Shown here one piece after another: positions 11,774 to 22,073 of a stretch of 64,000 bases of DNA. The DNA comes from Cryptomeria japonica (lineage: Eukaryota > Streptophyta > Pinopsida > Cupressales > Cupressaceae): the NCBI RefSeq assembly GCF_030272615.1, contig NC_081408.1:66879546-66943545 (forward strand), given 5' to 3'. Under the pieces are notes generated by a model, which was not told the DNA's origin, searched no databases, and saw nothing but the letters and a program-made list of their open reading frames with translations. The translations under genes and the position numbers were made by a program. Numbering within the stretch: position 1 is the stretch's first letter; every line of letters starts with the position of its first letter.

Positions 11774-13445
11774 TGGTGCAGGAGCACCCAAGACAAGATT
11801 AGCCACCATGAGGCCATAGTTAAGATTTATGAGATATTAATTCTATGAGGTTAAAATTACCATTTGATATTTTAAACATGGATAATAATGCCATTTGGAG
11901 TCATCAAACTCATGTAATGAGTCATTTTGTAATAAGTTGTCAAAATTGCCATGTTGGGCAAATAAAGTCAAAATGAGTAATGTAATGGGGTTTAATGGGT
12001 AGAATAGGTTTTTAATGATAATTTTAAGTTTCATAAGGTCTTGTGTGACCATATTAATGTAATAAAATTGATTAGAAAGTTTCAAGATGCAAAAAGGTTA
12101 AAAACTTGTCAATTGACAACTAAAAGTGTCAATTTGACAATAAATTAAAGTTGTAAACACCCAAAAGTGGTTGTATGGGTGGTTAAGAGTTGGTTTTAAG
12201 TTTCCATGAAGGGAAGAGGTTTAAATATGTTTTCTATAATAAAAAATGAAGAGGGTAGAGGGTTGGATTTTCTTGGCATTGTAAGAATTTATGGTTTGGC
12301 AATAAAAATACAAGGTTTTCCTTGCAATTTTGGTCTAAAATCTACACTTTATTGGTCTGAAACTCTTCTTATTTACTTCATTTTTTATTGGAAATGGATT
12401 TGGAAATGTAGAGGAGTCTTTGTAATATCATTTGATACTATTATTGAAGGTTTTACATTCAAATCTGATACACTTCTATTTACTGTCCTAAAATCTGTTG
12501 TAGGTGATTGTTTTTGGGAAGTTTTGAGAGTCACAATGCAAATGTGACCCATTCCTCTTTATGTGGTTTTTGTTTCTTGTGGAATGGGTCAGTAATATTT
12601 TATTATATGTTTCTATATCCTTACATGTGTAGGTAATAACATGGAGATGAAGTGTTGATACCCTAGGGTAAGAGATTGAGTGAGGAAAAGCATGAAAATG
12701 GAGGCATGCGTATAGCAGAAAAAGATCTACCTTAAGGAGGTAGTGTTTTTATGTGAAAAAGTGTTAGGGGATGGTAAATTAATGGTGAGTACCAAGTTTC
12801 AAGATCTGCAAGTGAGTTTTGGGGTTTGAACAAGGAGACCCAAGTTTTTTAGGCCTAAAAAGGGGGGTTTAGTATCTAACCTATCAAATGATTATGTATT
12901 GTCTTTAAACCTTGAAAATATATTGTTTTGGATTCAAGACTATTTTTTTGTTTTGTGCTGTGGTTGTATCATTTTTTGGTACTTGCATTGGAAAAGAGGG
13001 CTAATTGGGCCTAGTTGGTGTGTAGCAAGGTGTTGGTTTGAGTATTTCGTCCAAAAGAACCATAGTTGATTTTCACATATGTTGTGTAACTTCCAAAAGG
13101 GTATCCATATATGTAATTTTTTTTTCATGTTTTATGGGATTATTTTGAGTAAAGATTAGATTACTCGCTAAACAGGGCTACTGGGGAATTGGCCTATTTA
13201 GGGACCCGAGTAAGGGTTTGTGAGATAACTAGTTGATAGGGTGAGTGAAGCCTATTGGGTAAAGTGGAATAGGGTATGTTGAGACCCTAGGAAGTGTTGG
13301 AACAAGTTGGTGAGGTTGAGAGTTCTATTTGGGCATCTTGGTGAAGCCTAGTGAAGGAAGGTGAAACAAGAAGAATTAAGTTTTCAAGAAGGAAGAATGA
13401 TAAGTTGCAATGTAATTATGGGAGGGTCCATGATGCTTTGCATCA
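11774..13445 (+). repeat. 5' LTR of the protease-only element
   Basis: It runs from TGGTGCAGGAGCACCC to GATGCTTTGCATCA and is nearly the same as 15014-16688, with scattered substitutions and a few small indels. GGTGC-AGGA-GCACC at the very start can form a short hairpin. Short open frames inside (such as 11843-12085 minus and 12206-12547 plus) have counterparts only in the other LTR and are not conserved in frame, so they are not annotated as genes. Confidence 0.93.
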
Positions 13446-13448
13446 TAG

Positions 13449-13460
13449 TGGTATCAGAGC
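13449..13460 (+). promoter_or_regulatory. Primer-binding site, initiator Met tRNA type
   Basis: TGGTATCAGAGC lies three bases after the end of the 5' LTR. This is the usual plant retrotransposon sequence complementary to the 3' end of initiator methionine tRNA. Confidence 0.9.
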
Positions 13461-13520
13461 AAGGTAGTAGGTCCTTGTAGATTTCAGATTGAAGACTGAG
13501 AGATAAGAGAGGAAACCATC

Positions 13521-14412
13521 ATGGAAGAAGATGAAGAAATATGGACAAGGTATGCTCAGAGGCACTCTATATTCCGAACACAATGCAAATGTAGGGGTAA
13601 GGTATGTAAAGTTGTTGTTAGCAGTGATTCTTTTGAAAATATAGTCTCAGTAGAGATGGTTGAGAAGTTGAACCAACCAAAGAAACCTCTTGAGTCACCT
13701 TACAGAGCATATGGGGTAAGCAATCATCAATGGGTTGATGCTAAAGAGAAAGCATATGTTTCTTTCAGCATTGGTTCATATTATGATACTATTGTATGTA
13801 ATATTATGCCTTTGAGTTATTGTCATGTGATCTTGGGTAGAGTATGGCAATTTGATGTTAAAGCCCTACATGATGGTAGAGAAAATGCATATGTTATTAA
13901 CAAGGATGGGAAAAAGTTTGTGATGACATCATTGCAGGATGACAAGGCAGCGTGGGGAATGTCAAGGATAAGGTTCATTGAAAGAAGAGATTTCCTAAGG
14001 AATGAGGAAAAGTAATGATGAAGAAAAGACAGAGAGAGAAGCCACTTCTAGGCTTGAAGAAGACAAGGTAGAGTCTAAGTTACAGGAAGAAGATGCAAAG
14101 AGCAGATATGAGGTGAAGGAGAACAGGGAAGCAATCCTTGAGAAAGAGCAGTAGTTAGCTTGTGAAGTGGAAGATGAACCCAATGGAAAAGAGGTTCCAA
14201 GAGTTGAGATAGAGGTGGATGACAGAGATGCTAGTGATGACAACAAGGGTTCAAGTCTTGAAGGGCTTGAGTATGCAAAAGTGATTTTGATTGGGACAAT
14301 GGAATGTCCTTTGGATGGAGTAAATGGTATAGTAAAACAAAGTACCCCTATGATAGTAAATTGTGAGGCTAATGATATAGCCTTGAAGTTGGATAGAGAG
14401 TTGGTATGCTAA
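13521..14412 (+). pseudogene. Retropepsin-like protein of the non-autonomous element, with acidic tail
   Basis: The first frame (13521-14015, 164 residues) matches the Ty3/gypsy protease fold region: VEMVEKLNQP, KAYVSFSIGSYYDTIVCNIM, PLSYCHVILGRVWQFDVKAL and HDGRENAYVINKDGKK. Intact relatives read FSIGxxYxDxVxCDVVPMDACHxLLGRPWxxDxxxxHDG. The catalytic triplet is lost: where DSG or DGG is expected the sequence reads VVVSSDSFENIVS. A frameshift near 14015-14030 leads into a Glu/Lys-rich frame (EATSRLEEDKVESKLQEEDA and onwards) ending at 14412, with one stop at about 14154. No zinc knuckle, RT or integrase follows. The start ATG at 13521 lies 61 bases after the PBS, which fits a leader. Confidence 0.75.
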
Positions 14413-15013
14413 GAGGAATGGCATGAGATGAGGAATGAGTTCGTAAAGGAAGTTGATTTAGTTGATAAGATGATGATGGGCCATGAGAAGGCTAGAGAAA
14501 GTGTGAGTTCTCCTAGCATGGAGATGAAATATGTTAATGATAAGACTATGAGTTGTCTTTGGGTGGTAAGTCTTATTGTTTTGTAGATGTATGTTGTTGT
14601 GATAGAGATTCCAAACATGGTGAAGATGATGGATGTTGGTAGAAGTCAAATGGTGGAAGGGGCATGCTATTGCTTCTTGATTTTGTTGATATTTCTAATA
14701 AATAGGAAACCAAGAGTGAAGATGAAGGGAAAGAGTCAGAGTATCAGATGTTTTGACATGTGTGAAGATTCAAGCTAGATAGAGAATATATGGGAGCAAC
14801 CTAATCAGAGAATGGAGGAGAAGATTCAAGAGGAAAAAGTAGCAATGAGGGGTACAAGAAACAAAGCATGGATGGGAAGTCAAGAGAATGACAAATAAAA
14901 AACCAAGGTGAAGATGAGAACACTAAAAGAGCAATATGGTGTAGGTTTTATGTTTGTTTGTTTTATAGGTACACCATTTCCAAGAGACTTGGAAATTTTT
15001 GAAGTGGGGAGTA
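14413..15013 (+). other. 3' internal region and polypurine tract of the protease-only element
   Basis: No domain is recognisable here. The sequence is A/G-rich on the plus strand and has several stops. GAAGTGGGGAGTA just before the 3' LTR (15001-15013) is the likely polypurine tract for plus-strand priming. Confidence 0.6.
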
Positions 15014-16688
15014 TGGTGCAGGAGCACCCAAGACAAGATTGGCCACCATGAGGCTATAGTTAAGATTTATGAGATATTAAGTCTACTAGGTTGAAATTAC
15101 CATTTGATATCTTAAACATGGATACTAATGTGATTTGGAGTCATCAAACTCATGTAATGAGTCATTTTGTAATAAGTTGTCAAAATTGCCATGTTGGGCA
15201 AATAATGTCAAAATGAGTAATGTAAGAGGGTTTAATGGGTAGAATAGGTTTTTAATGAGAATTTTAAGTTTCATAAGGTCTTGTGTGACCATATTAATGT
15301 AATAAAATTGACTAGAAAGTTTCAAGATGCAAAAAGGTTAAAAACTTGTCAATTGACAACTAAAAGTGTCAATTTGACAATAAATTAAAGTTGTAAACAC
15401 CCAAAAGTGGTTGTATGGGTGGTTGAGAGTTGGTTTTAAGTTTCCATGAAGGGAAGAGGTTTAAATATGTTTGTTATGATCCAAAATGAAGAGGGTAGAG
15501 GGTCATATTTGCTTGGTATTGTAAGAATTTGTGGTTTGGCAATAAAAATACAAGGTCTTCCTTGCAATTTCGGTCTAAAATCTGCACTTTATTAGTCTGA
15601 AACTCTTCTTCTTTGCTTCATTTTTTATTGGAAATTGATTTGTAAATGTAGAGGAGTGTTTGTAACATCATTTGATACTATTATTGAAGATTTTACATTC
15701 AAATCTAATATACTTCTATTTGCTGTCCTAAAATCTATTGTAGGTGACTATTTTTGGGAAGTTTTGAGAGTTACAATGCAAATGTGACCCATTCCACTTT
15801 ATGTGGTTGTTGTTTCTTGTGGAATGGGTCAGGTATATTGTATTATATGTTTCTATAACCTTACATGTGAAGGGAATAACAAGGAGATGAAGAGTTGATA
15901 CCCTAGGGTAAGAGATTGAGTGAGGAAAAGCATGAAAATGGAGGCATGAGTATAGAAGCAAAAGATCTACCTTAAGGAGGTGGTTTTTTTATGTGAAAAA
16001 GTGTTAGGGGATGGTAAATTGATGGTGAATACCAATTTTCAAGATCTGCAAGTGAGTTTTGGGGTTTGAACAAGGAGGCCCTAGTTTTTTAGGCCTAAAA
16101 AGGGGGGTTTAGTATCTAACCTATCATATGATTATGTATTGTCTTTAAACCTGGAAAATATATGGTTTTGGAACATTTTTCAAGAATTGTTTTTTTGTGT
16201 GTTGTTTTCATATAGTTTTTTGGTACTTGCATTGGAAAAGAGGGCTAATTGGGCCTAGTTGGTGTGTAGCAGGGTGATGGACTAAGTATTTTGTCCAAAA
16301 GAACCATAGTTGATTTTCACATATATTGTGTAACTTCTAAAAGGGTATCCATATATGTATTTTTTTTTCACATCTTTTGGGATTATTTTGAGTAAATATT
16401 ATATTACCCATTGAACAAGGCTACTAGGGAATTGGCCTATTTAGGGACCCGAGTAAGGGTTTGTGAGATAACCAGTTGAGAGGGTGAGTGAAGCCTATTT
16501 GGTAAAGTGGAATAGGGTATGTTGAGACCCTAGGAAGCATTGGAACAAGTTGGTGAGGTTGAGAGTTCTATTTGGGCATCTTCATGAAGCCTAGTGAAGG
16601 AAGGTTAAACAAGAAGAGTTAAGTTTTCAAGAAGAAAAAATGATGAGTTGCAATGTAATTGTGGGAGGGTCCATGATGCTCTGCATCA
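15014..16688 (+). repeat. 3' LTR of the protease-only element
   Basis: It starts TGGTGCAGGAGCACCC and ends GATGCTCTGCATCA, followed directly by the GATAT duplication and the rest of the copia A LTR. It aligns along its whole length with 11774-13445. The scattered differences show that the insertion is not recent. Confidence 0.93.
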
Positions 16689-17672
16689 GATATGTTCAAG
16701 AATATTTTTTTTAATTTAGTATGATTAATGGTCAGGATTGAACTGATTGAATTGTTAAACCTAAATGTTTAGGGTTTAGGGTTAATGCTACTGACCTATC
16801 TATTTCCTATAAGGTTGATGATGTTTTTCATTTTGAGGTTATTGGAAAATGCTATGTGTGTATCCAAGTGAAAAGATACTTTATTCTTTCTAGACAAGAG
16901 AAGTGTATTGATACCTACAGAGTGTGATTGTAGAAGCAAAGGAGCTAAAGTGGATCTGCCTTGGCATTGAGTGTTGTTATCAGATCAGTGTATTACCTGT
17001 TGACTTCTAACCATTTCAGTAGTTGGAAAATCCCTTAACTGGGTAGCTTTAATAGGATTTTGTGTAAATCCTTTAACAGGGTGAGTCAATTCAATGAGTT
17101 CTTCAAATCCTCTTGTGAGATAACCTTTAACAGGGTTCTAACCTTTAACTAGGTATTTAGCCATCCCTTAACCGAGTGATCCCTAGTAGGATCGGTTCCA
17201 AGTAAACCCTATTGTAAAAGTTTTTAACTAGACTAGGCTCCTAACATAGTAGACTTCAAAAGAGTTCAAAGAATAGCTTGTGGGTATTCATCCCCACTGT
17301 GGTTTTTCCCAGTTGGGTTTTCATGTGAAAAATTAGTGTGTCATGTGTGATGCTTTAATATTTTATGTCAAAGTGGTAAAGCATGTTGAACCGTTAGTCA
17401 TTATATTTATGATTATATATTACTTGTTTATGCATACGAGTGAAGTGGAAATGAGATATTAGATTGTGTAGAGATCTAAGTATTTACTGGTTTATGTCAT
17501 TCATACTTTCACTATGTGTAAGTAGTAGTGCCCTGATTTAGACTAGTGTTACTGTTTACCAGTTAAGTGTAGTATTTGTAGTCAAACTGGTTGAGGGAAA
17601 GTTTTTGTGTGTACTGATTCACCCCCCCTGTCAGTACTAGTTTGGTACTAACTATTCATCATTATTCATCAA

Positions 17673-17685
17673 TTTGTATCAAAGC
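17673..17685 (+). promoter_or_regulatory. Degenerate primer-binding site of copia A
   Basis: TTTGTATCAAAGC follows the 5' LTR end by one base and resembles the initiator Met tRNA type TTGGTATCAGAGC with two changes. It lies where a PBS belongs. Confidence 0.75.
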
Positions 17686-17742
17686 ATCTTCCAGGTCTTC
17701 TATGTTGTAAGCTTAACCTCTTGAGGAAAAGATCCTACTCTA

Positions 17743-18640
17743 ATGATGAAGAGGGAAGGTCCAAAGTTCAACAAAGATAATTTTAAGATATGGAAGGACA
17801 AAATGAAGATCCACATCAAAAGTATGGGTGCTCAAGAATGGAGCTATGTTGAGAATGCTTATGTTATTCCTATCGGTACTCACACCGATGATAAAAAGAG
17901 AGAGATTCGAGAGAATGGGCAAGTCATAGAAGCCTTAATCAGAAATCTATCTGACATTGAGTTTATTGATGTTCAAGACAAATATAATCCCAAAGAAGTA
18001 TGGGATGCTTTGGAGAATATCTATGATGGTGACGAGCATGTGAAACAAGCTAAGGAAGAAAGCCTTACGAAAACTTTGAAGACATCCAGATGGTTGAAGG
18101 AGAGACCATTCAACAATATGGAATAAGAATAAAAATTGTTGTTGGAGACATCAACAGTGCAGGAGGTAAAATAAATAATTCCACCATTGTTAGCAAAGTC
18201 TTGAGATCCTTATTACCAATGTATGCAATAAGGGTTGCTGCTATTTAGGAGTTGAGGTCTATAGACAAGACAAAGGTATCCCTAGACTTCATCATTGCTA
18301 AGTTGACTACATATTTGCTAAACAATTATGATGGTAGTATTCAGAAAGTTGAATCAACCTTTAGAGCATTCGCTGCACCATCTAGAAAGGGAAAAGAAGC
18401 TAGTACTAGTTGTGAACCAAGACAGAGAAAAAAAAAGGATGATGAGGAGATCCTGATGGAATTTGAAGCTCTTCTTTCCAAGAGACTTCCTAAGGGAGCT
18501 AGTAAATATAGAGGTAATCTCCCTTTGAAATGATTTTCTTGCAATAGGATAGGACACATTATTGTAAACTATCCTAATGGTGATAATAAGGACAAACCAA
18601 AGAAGTTCAAGAATTTCAAAGGAGGAAATAGGAGAAACTA
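17743..18640 (+). pseudogene. Gag of copia A
   Basis: The frame opens MMKREGPKFNKDNFKIWKDK and continues with KMKIHIKSMGAQEW, LIRNLSDIEFIDVQDKYNPK and EVWDALENIYDGDEHVKQAK. This is the UBN2/DUF4219-type gag helical core of plant copia elements. A frameshift near 18070-18075 moves the sequence into the frame used by the rest of pol (EDIQMVEGETIQQYGIRIK). A stop stands at 18249 (a Gln codon position). The zinc knuckle at 18531-18570 reads stop-FSCNRIGHIIVNY where CFSCNxIGHxxxNC is expected, so the first and last Cys are lost. Confidence 0.88.
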
Positions 18641-20030
18641 TTTTGTAGTAGTTGATGGTGTCACTGATGAGGAATCAGAAGATGAAGAAAGTGAAGACAT
18701 TGAGTTTGTAGCCATTAAGGAAGATGTGTCAAACAAGAAGGCTCTTGTCTCCCGCTTTGACAATTCCAATGAGTGGATTATTGGCATTGGTTGTTCTCAC
18801 CACATGACTGGTGACTGGAGTAAGTTTTTGTCTCTGGAAGAGTATGATGGTGGTGTGGTCTAATTTGGTAATGATGCACCATGTATGATAAAAGGCAGAG
18901 GTTCCATCTCTCTAAATGGAAAAAATAGTGTTGATAATGTGTATTGGGTAGAAGGTCTCAGACACAGTCTTTTGAGTGTTGCCCAGTTGAATGATAATGG
19001 ACTCACTCTGGAATTCAAATATGGAGTGTGCAACATAAAAGGAAAGAGTGGTGAACTAATGGCCACCGGTATGCAAACCAAAGGTAATTTGTTTCAGCTA
19101 AATGCAAATATCAGTACATGTCCAATGGCTAAGTTTGATGATAGCTGGATATGGCATAGGAGACTCTGCCATGTAAACTTTGATAATATTATGAAGGCCA
19201 GTAAGATCAAGGCAATTAGAGCATTGCCTGTGCTAAGGAAATTGGAGAATCCTTTGTGCAGAGAGTGTCAACTGGGGAAAATGTCTTCCTCAACCTTCAA
19301 AGATAAACCTTTCACTGCAGACAATTTGCTTGATCTTGTGCGTACTGATTTGTGTGGTCTTATGAAAACAAGGAGTGTGCAGGTAGATAGGCACTTCATG
19401 ATTCTCACTAATGACTAATCAAGAATGATGTGGGTCACATTCTTGAAAGATAAGTTTGAAGCTTATAGAAAGTTCAAAGCTTTTAGAGCACTAGTCGAAA
19501 AGGAAAGTGGTAAGAGGATTAAGTCCCTAAGAACTGATCAAGAAGGAGAATTCACTTCCGGTGAATTCAACAAGTACTATGAAGAGAATGACATCGAGAG
19601 GCAACTGTCTACCCCCCGAACTCCATAGCAGAATGGCCTAGCAGAGAGGAACAACCAGGCTATAGTTGAAGCAACCAAAATGATGTTGATTCAAGAGAAG
19701 GTTGCTCACACCTTCTGGAGAGAAGTGGTTAGCACTGCAGTTTATGCTATGAACTAGGTACTCATCAAGAAAGGTAAGGATAAAACATCTTATGACTATT
19801 AGACCAGTAAGACTCCTATAGTAAGCTACTTTAGAGTATTTGGTAGAAAATGTTATATCAAGAGGAGTCAACATCAGAGAAAGTTTGATGCAAAATGTGT
19901 TGAAGGAATATTTTTAGGATATTCCACCAAGAGTAAAGCTTTTAAGTGTTTCAACAATAGGACTCAGAAAATTGTTGAAAGTATTAATGTCAGAGTTGAT
20001 GAAACCTCTGAGAAACTTGAGGAAACCGAC
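18641..20030 (+). pseudogene. Protease and integrase region of copia A pol
   Basis: At 18775-18815 EWIIGIGCSHHMTGD aligns with WIIDSGCSHHMTGD, so the catalytic Asp and Ser are replaced by Gly and Ile. Next come the gag-pre-integrase and zinc-binding part (LRHSLLSVAQLNDNGLTLEF, WHRRLCHVNF, CRECQLGKM) and the integrase core: the first Asp in VRTDLCGL, the second in LRTDQEGEF, and Glu in NGLAERNN. Stops fall at about 18861, 19416, 19626, 19756, 19800 and 20038. All pieces share one frame. The retained DDE residues contrast with the lost protease site. Confidence 0.9.
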
Positions 20031-21140
20031 AGTGAGTGAGTGGTAGATGAACCGGTTGTAACCTTCTGGGAACCGGTTGCAAAATAGTCTAGCACCAGTA
20101 ACAATGATCCTACACCAATAGATGTTGATGCTGATGAAGATGAGGATGAAGAAGAAAAGCAAGAAGAAATAGCTAAGATCATTCCTAGGTATGTAAAGCT
20201 GAATCATGATCCAAAATAGATCATAGGAGACAAGGATACAATAATTCTTACAAGAAGAAAGGTCAGAGAAAATTATTGCATGATCTTTGAATTTGAGCCT
20301 AAAACATTTGAAGAGGCACATAACAATGAAGACTAGATCAAGGCAATGGAAGAGGAACTTGACCAGATAGCAAATAATGGTACATGGTCTTTGGTGACCA
20401 GACCTGAGCATAAAAATGTCATTGACACCAAATGGGTTTTCAGAAATAAGTTGAATGAAGATGGCATAGTGGTAAGAAACAAATCCAAACTAGTGTGCAA
20501 GGGATATGCTAAAGAAGAAGGAGAAGAATATGGATAAACCTTTGCTCCAGTAGCTAGATTGGAAGGAGTTCGTATGCTTCTTGCATATGCAACCTTCAAG
20601 GGATTCAAAGTATATAAAATGGATGTAAAATCTATATTTCTGAATGGAACACTTGAAGAGGAGGTGTATATAGAGCAACCAGATGGGTTTGCCCTATCAA
20701 AAGGTAATGACATGGTGTGTAGGCTACATAAAGCCCTTTATGGATTGAAGTAGGCACCTAGAGCATGGTATGAATGCTTACACTCCCATCTTGTGAAGAT
20801 TGGATTTGAAAGAACAATTGAAGATAGCAATATCTATCTCAAGTAAGAAGGAGATCAGATTTTGATCTATAAGGTATTTGTTGATGACATAATTTTTGGT
20901 GGAGATGAAAAGATGAGTCATGATTTTATAGATGAGATGAAGAAGGAATTTGAGATGTCACTTATAGGGGAGATTAAGTTCTTCATTGGACTATAGATTT
21001 GACAAATGAAAGATGGTATCTTTATCAATCAGTCCAAGTATGTCAAAGAGGTGTTGAAGACCTTTGGCATGGAAGACAACAAACCTGTTGGTACACCGAT
21101 GGTGATGAGTTGTAAATTATCAAAAGAGGATGACTCAGCA
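20031..21140 (+). pseudogene. Reverse transcriptase region of copia A pol
   Basis: Diagnostic copia RT stretches are EEELDQIANNGTWSLVTRPE, DTKWVFRNKLNEDG, TFAPVARLEGVRMLLAYATF, YKMDVKSIFLNGTLEEEVYI, QPDGFAL, LHKALYGLK-stop-APRAWYE and KVFVDDIIFGG. The catalytic motif YVDD is present as FVDD (about 20877-20890). Several in-frame stops replace Gln, Trp or Arg codons (for example LK-stop-APRAWYE). The frame is the same as for gag's second half and integrase. Confidence 0.92.
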
Positions 21141-21800
21141 TTGGTGAATGAGAAGGAATATTGATCAATGATTGGTAAGTTGCACTATGTACTACATAGA
21201 AGACTAGACATTGCACATGTAGTAGGCATTACTACATGGTTCCATAAAAGTCCAAGAGAATCCCACCTGGTAGCAATCAAGCAGATTCATAGATATCTGA
21301 AGGGAACTATTGACTATGGATTATGGTATCCATACAATAATGATTTCAACCTGCAAGTGTTTACAGATGTTGATTGGGCTAGTAATGTGGATGACCAGAA
21401 AAGCACAACTAGTGGTGCATTCTTTCTTGGTGGTAGACTGGTCTCATGGATGAGTAAGTAGTAGAGTTGTATCTCTCAGTCTATAGTAGAAGTGGAATAT
21501 GTTACAACATTTATGAACTGCACCCAAACAATCGGGATGAAGCATGTATTAAGTGGCTTCAAAGTTCCTATATCTGAACCGGCAAGTATATTTTGTGACA
21601 ATGTAAGTGCAATTAAAATTTCCAAGAATCTGGTTTTACATGCTAGAACCAAGCACTTCGAGCTCAAGTATCATTTCTAAAGGGAGATGGTTTAGAACAA
21701 AGAGGTTGTATTGGAACATGTTTCCAGTAAGGAGCAGTTAGTAGACATATTCACCAAACCTCTACCGAAGGATACATTTACCTATTTAAGAGGTTAATTG
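21141..21800 (+). pseudogene. RNase H region and C-terminus of copia A pol
   Basis: The sequence reads SMIGKLHYVLHRRLDIAHVV, HLVAIKQIHRYLKGTIDYGL, VFTDVDWASNVDDQKSTTSG, FFLGGRLVSWMSK, IFCDNVSAIKISKNLVLHAR, TKHFELKYHF and EQLVDIFTKPLPKD. TDVDWA holds the first catalytic Asp, and CDNVSAI holds a later one. It ends with the usual copia tail about 280 bases before the 3' LTR. Stops are present after MSK and KYHF. The segment 21800-22060 that follows is a non-coding internal tail. Confidence 0.92.
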
Positions 21801-22061
21801 GGGGTGCTTCCCCTTCAAGAGGTGAACTAAAGGTGTGTGCTCTACATCAGTCAGGTAATGCAATTGATAAATATTTTTCAGGATTGGTGTGTTGAAGGAT
21901 GCTACTCTTTAGGGGGAGCAACATAGTGGAACATAGCTGTTTGTGCCTCCACTTTTGCATTGTTGTCAAAGGGGGAGAATATGTGAAGCAGAGAAGATAT
22001 CTGCAGTATTAGGGAGGAGATGTGAAGTAGAGAGATATCTTTGTATATTGCCATCAATGCC

Positions 22062-22072
22062 AAAGGGAGAAA
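22062..22072 (+). promoter_or_regulatory. Polypurine tract of copia A
   Basis: AAAGGGAGAAA lies directly before the 3' LTR start TGTTGAC, where plus-strand synthesis is primed in copia elements. Confidence 0.8.
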
Positions 22073-22073
22073 T

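Larger units (their letters stand above)
11774..16688 (+). mobile_element. Non-autonomous Ty3/gypsy-type element with a protease-only reading frame
   Basis: Two long direct LTRs, 11774-13445 (1,672 bp) and 15014-16688 (1,675 bp), start TGGTGCAGGAGCACCC and end TGCATCA. A GATAT target duplication lies at 11769-11773 and 16689-16693. The internal region is only about 1.57 kb, with a PBS at 13449-13460 matching initiator Met tRNA. It carries one retropepsin-like frame plus an acidic tail, and no gag, RT or integrase. It must have relied on another element for copying. A solo LTR of the same family stands at 49466-50847. Confidence 0.93.
11278..17671 (+). repeat. 5' LTR of copia A, split by a nested element
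   Basis: The LTR occupies 11278-11773 and 16694-17671, about 1.47 kb once the nested element and its repeated GATAT are removed. This agrees with the 1,491-bp 3' LTR. It starts TGTTGACATATGTG and ends CATTATTCATCA. The second half holds the conserved block with CCCCACTGTGGTTTTTCCC and GGGTTTTCATGTG (about 17290-17330) and a series of motifs like CCTTTAACAGGGT (about 17025-17200). It ends GATTCACCCCCCCTGTCAGT plus a short tail. Confidence 0.93.

Noticed and set aside
11843-12547. Open frames inside the 1.67 kb LTR (11843-12085 minus, 12206-12547 plus)
   Set aside because: The counterparts in the other LTR (15125-15325 and the same plus-strand stretch) are interrupted at different places and show no domain, unlike the gypsy B LTR frame.
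13449-13460. TGGTATCAGAGC as part of a tRNA gene
   Set aside because: Only the short 3' complementary segment is present, directly after an LTR; it is a primer-binding site. No cloverleaf surrounds it, nor those at 45967 and 56637.
19638-20713. Minus-strand frames across copia A pol
   Set aside because: Antisense shadows of recognisable integrase and RT sequence.
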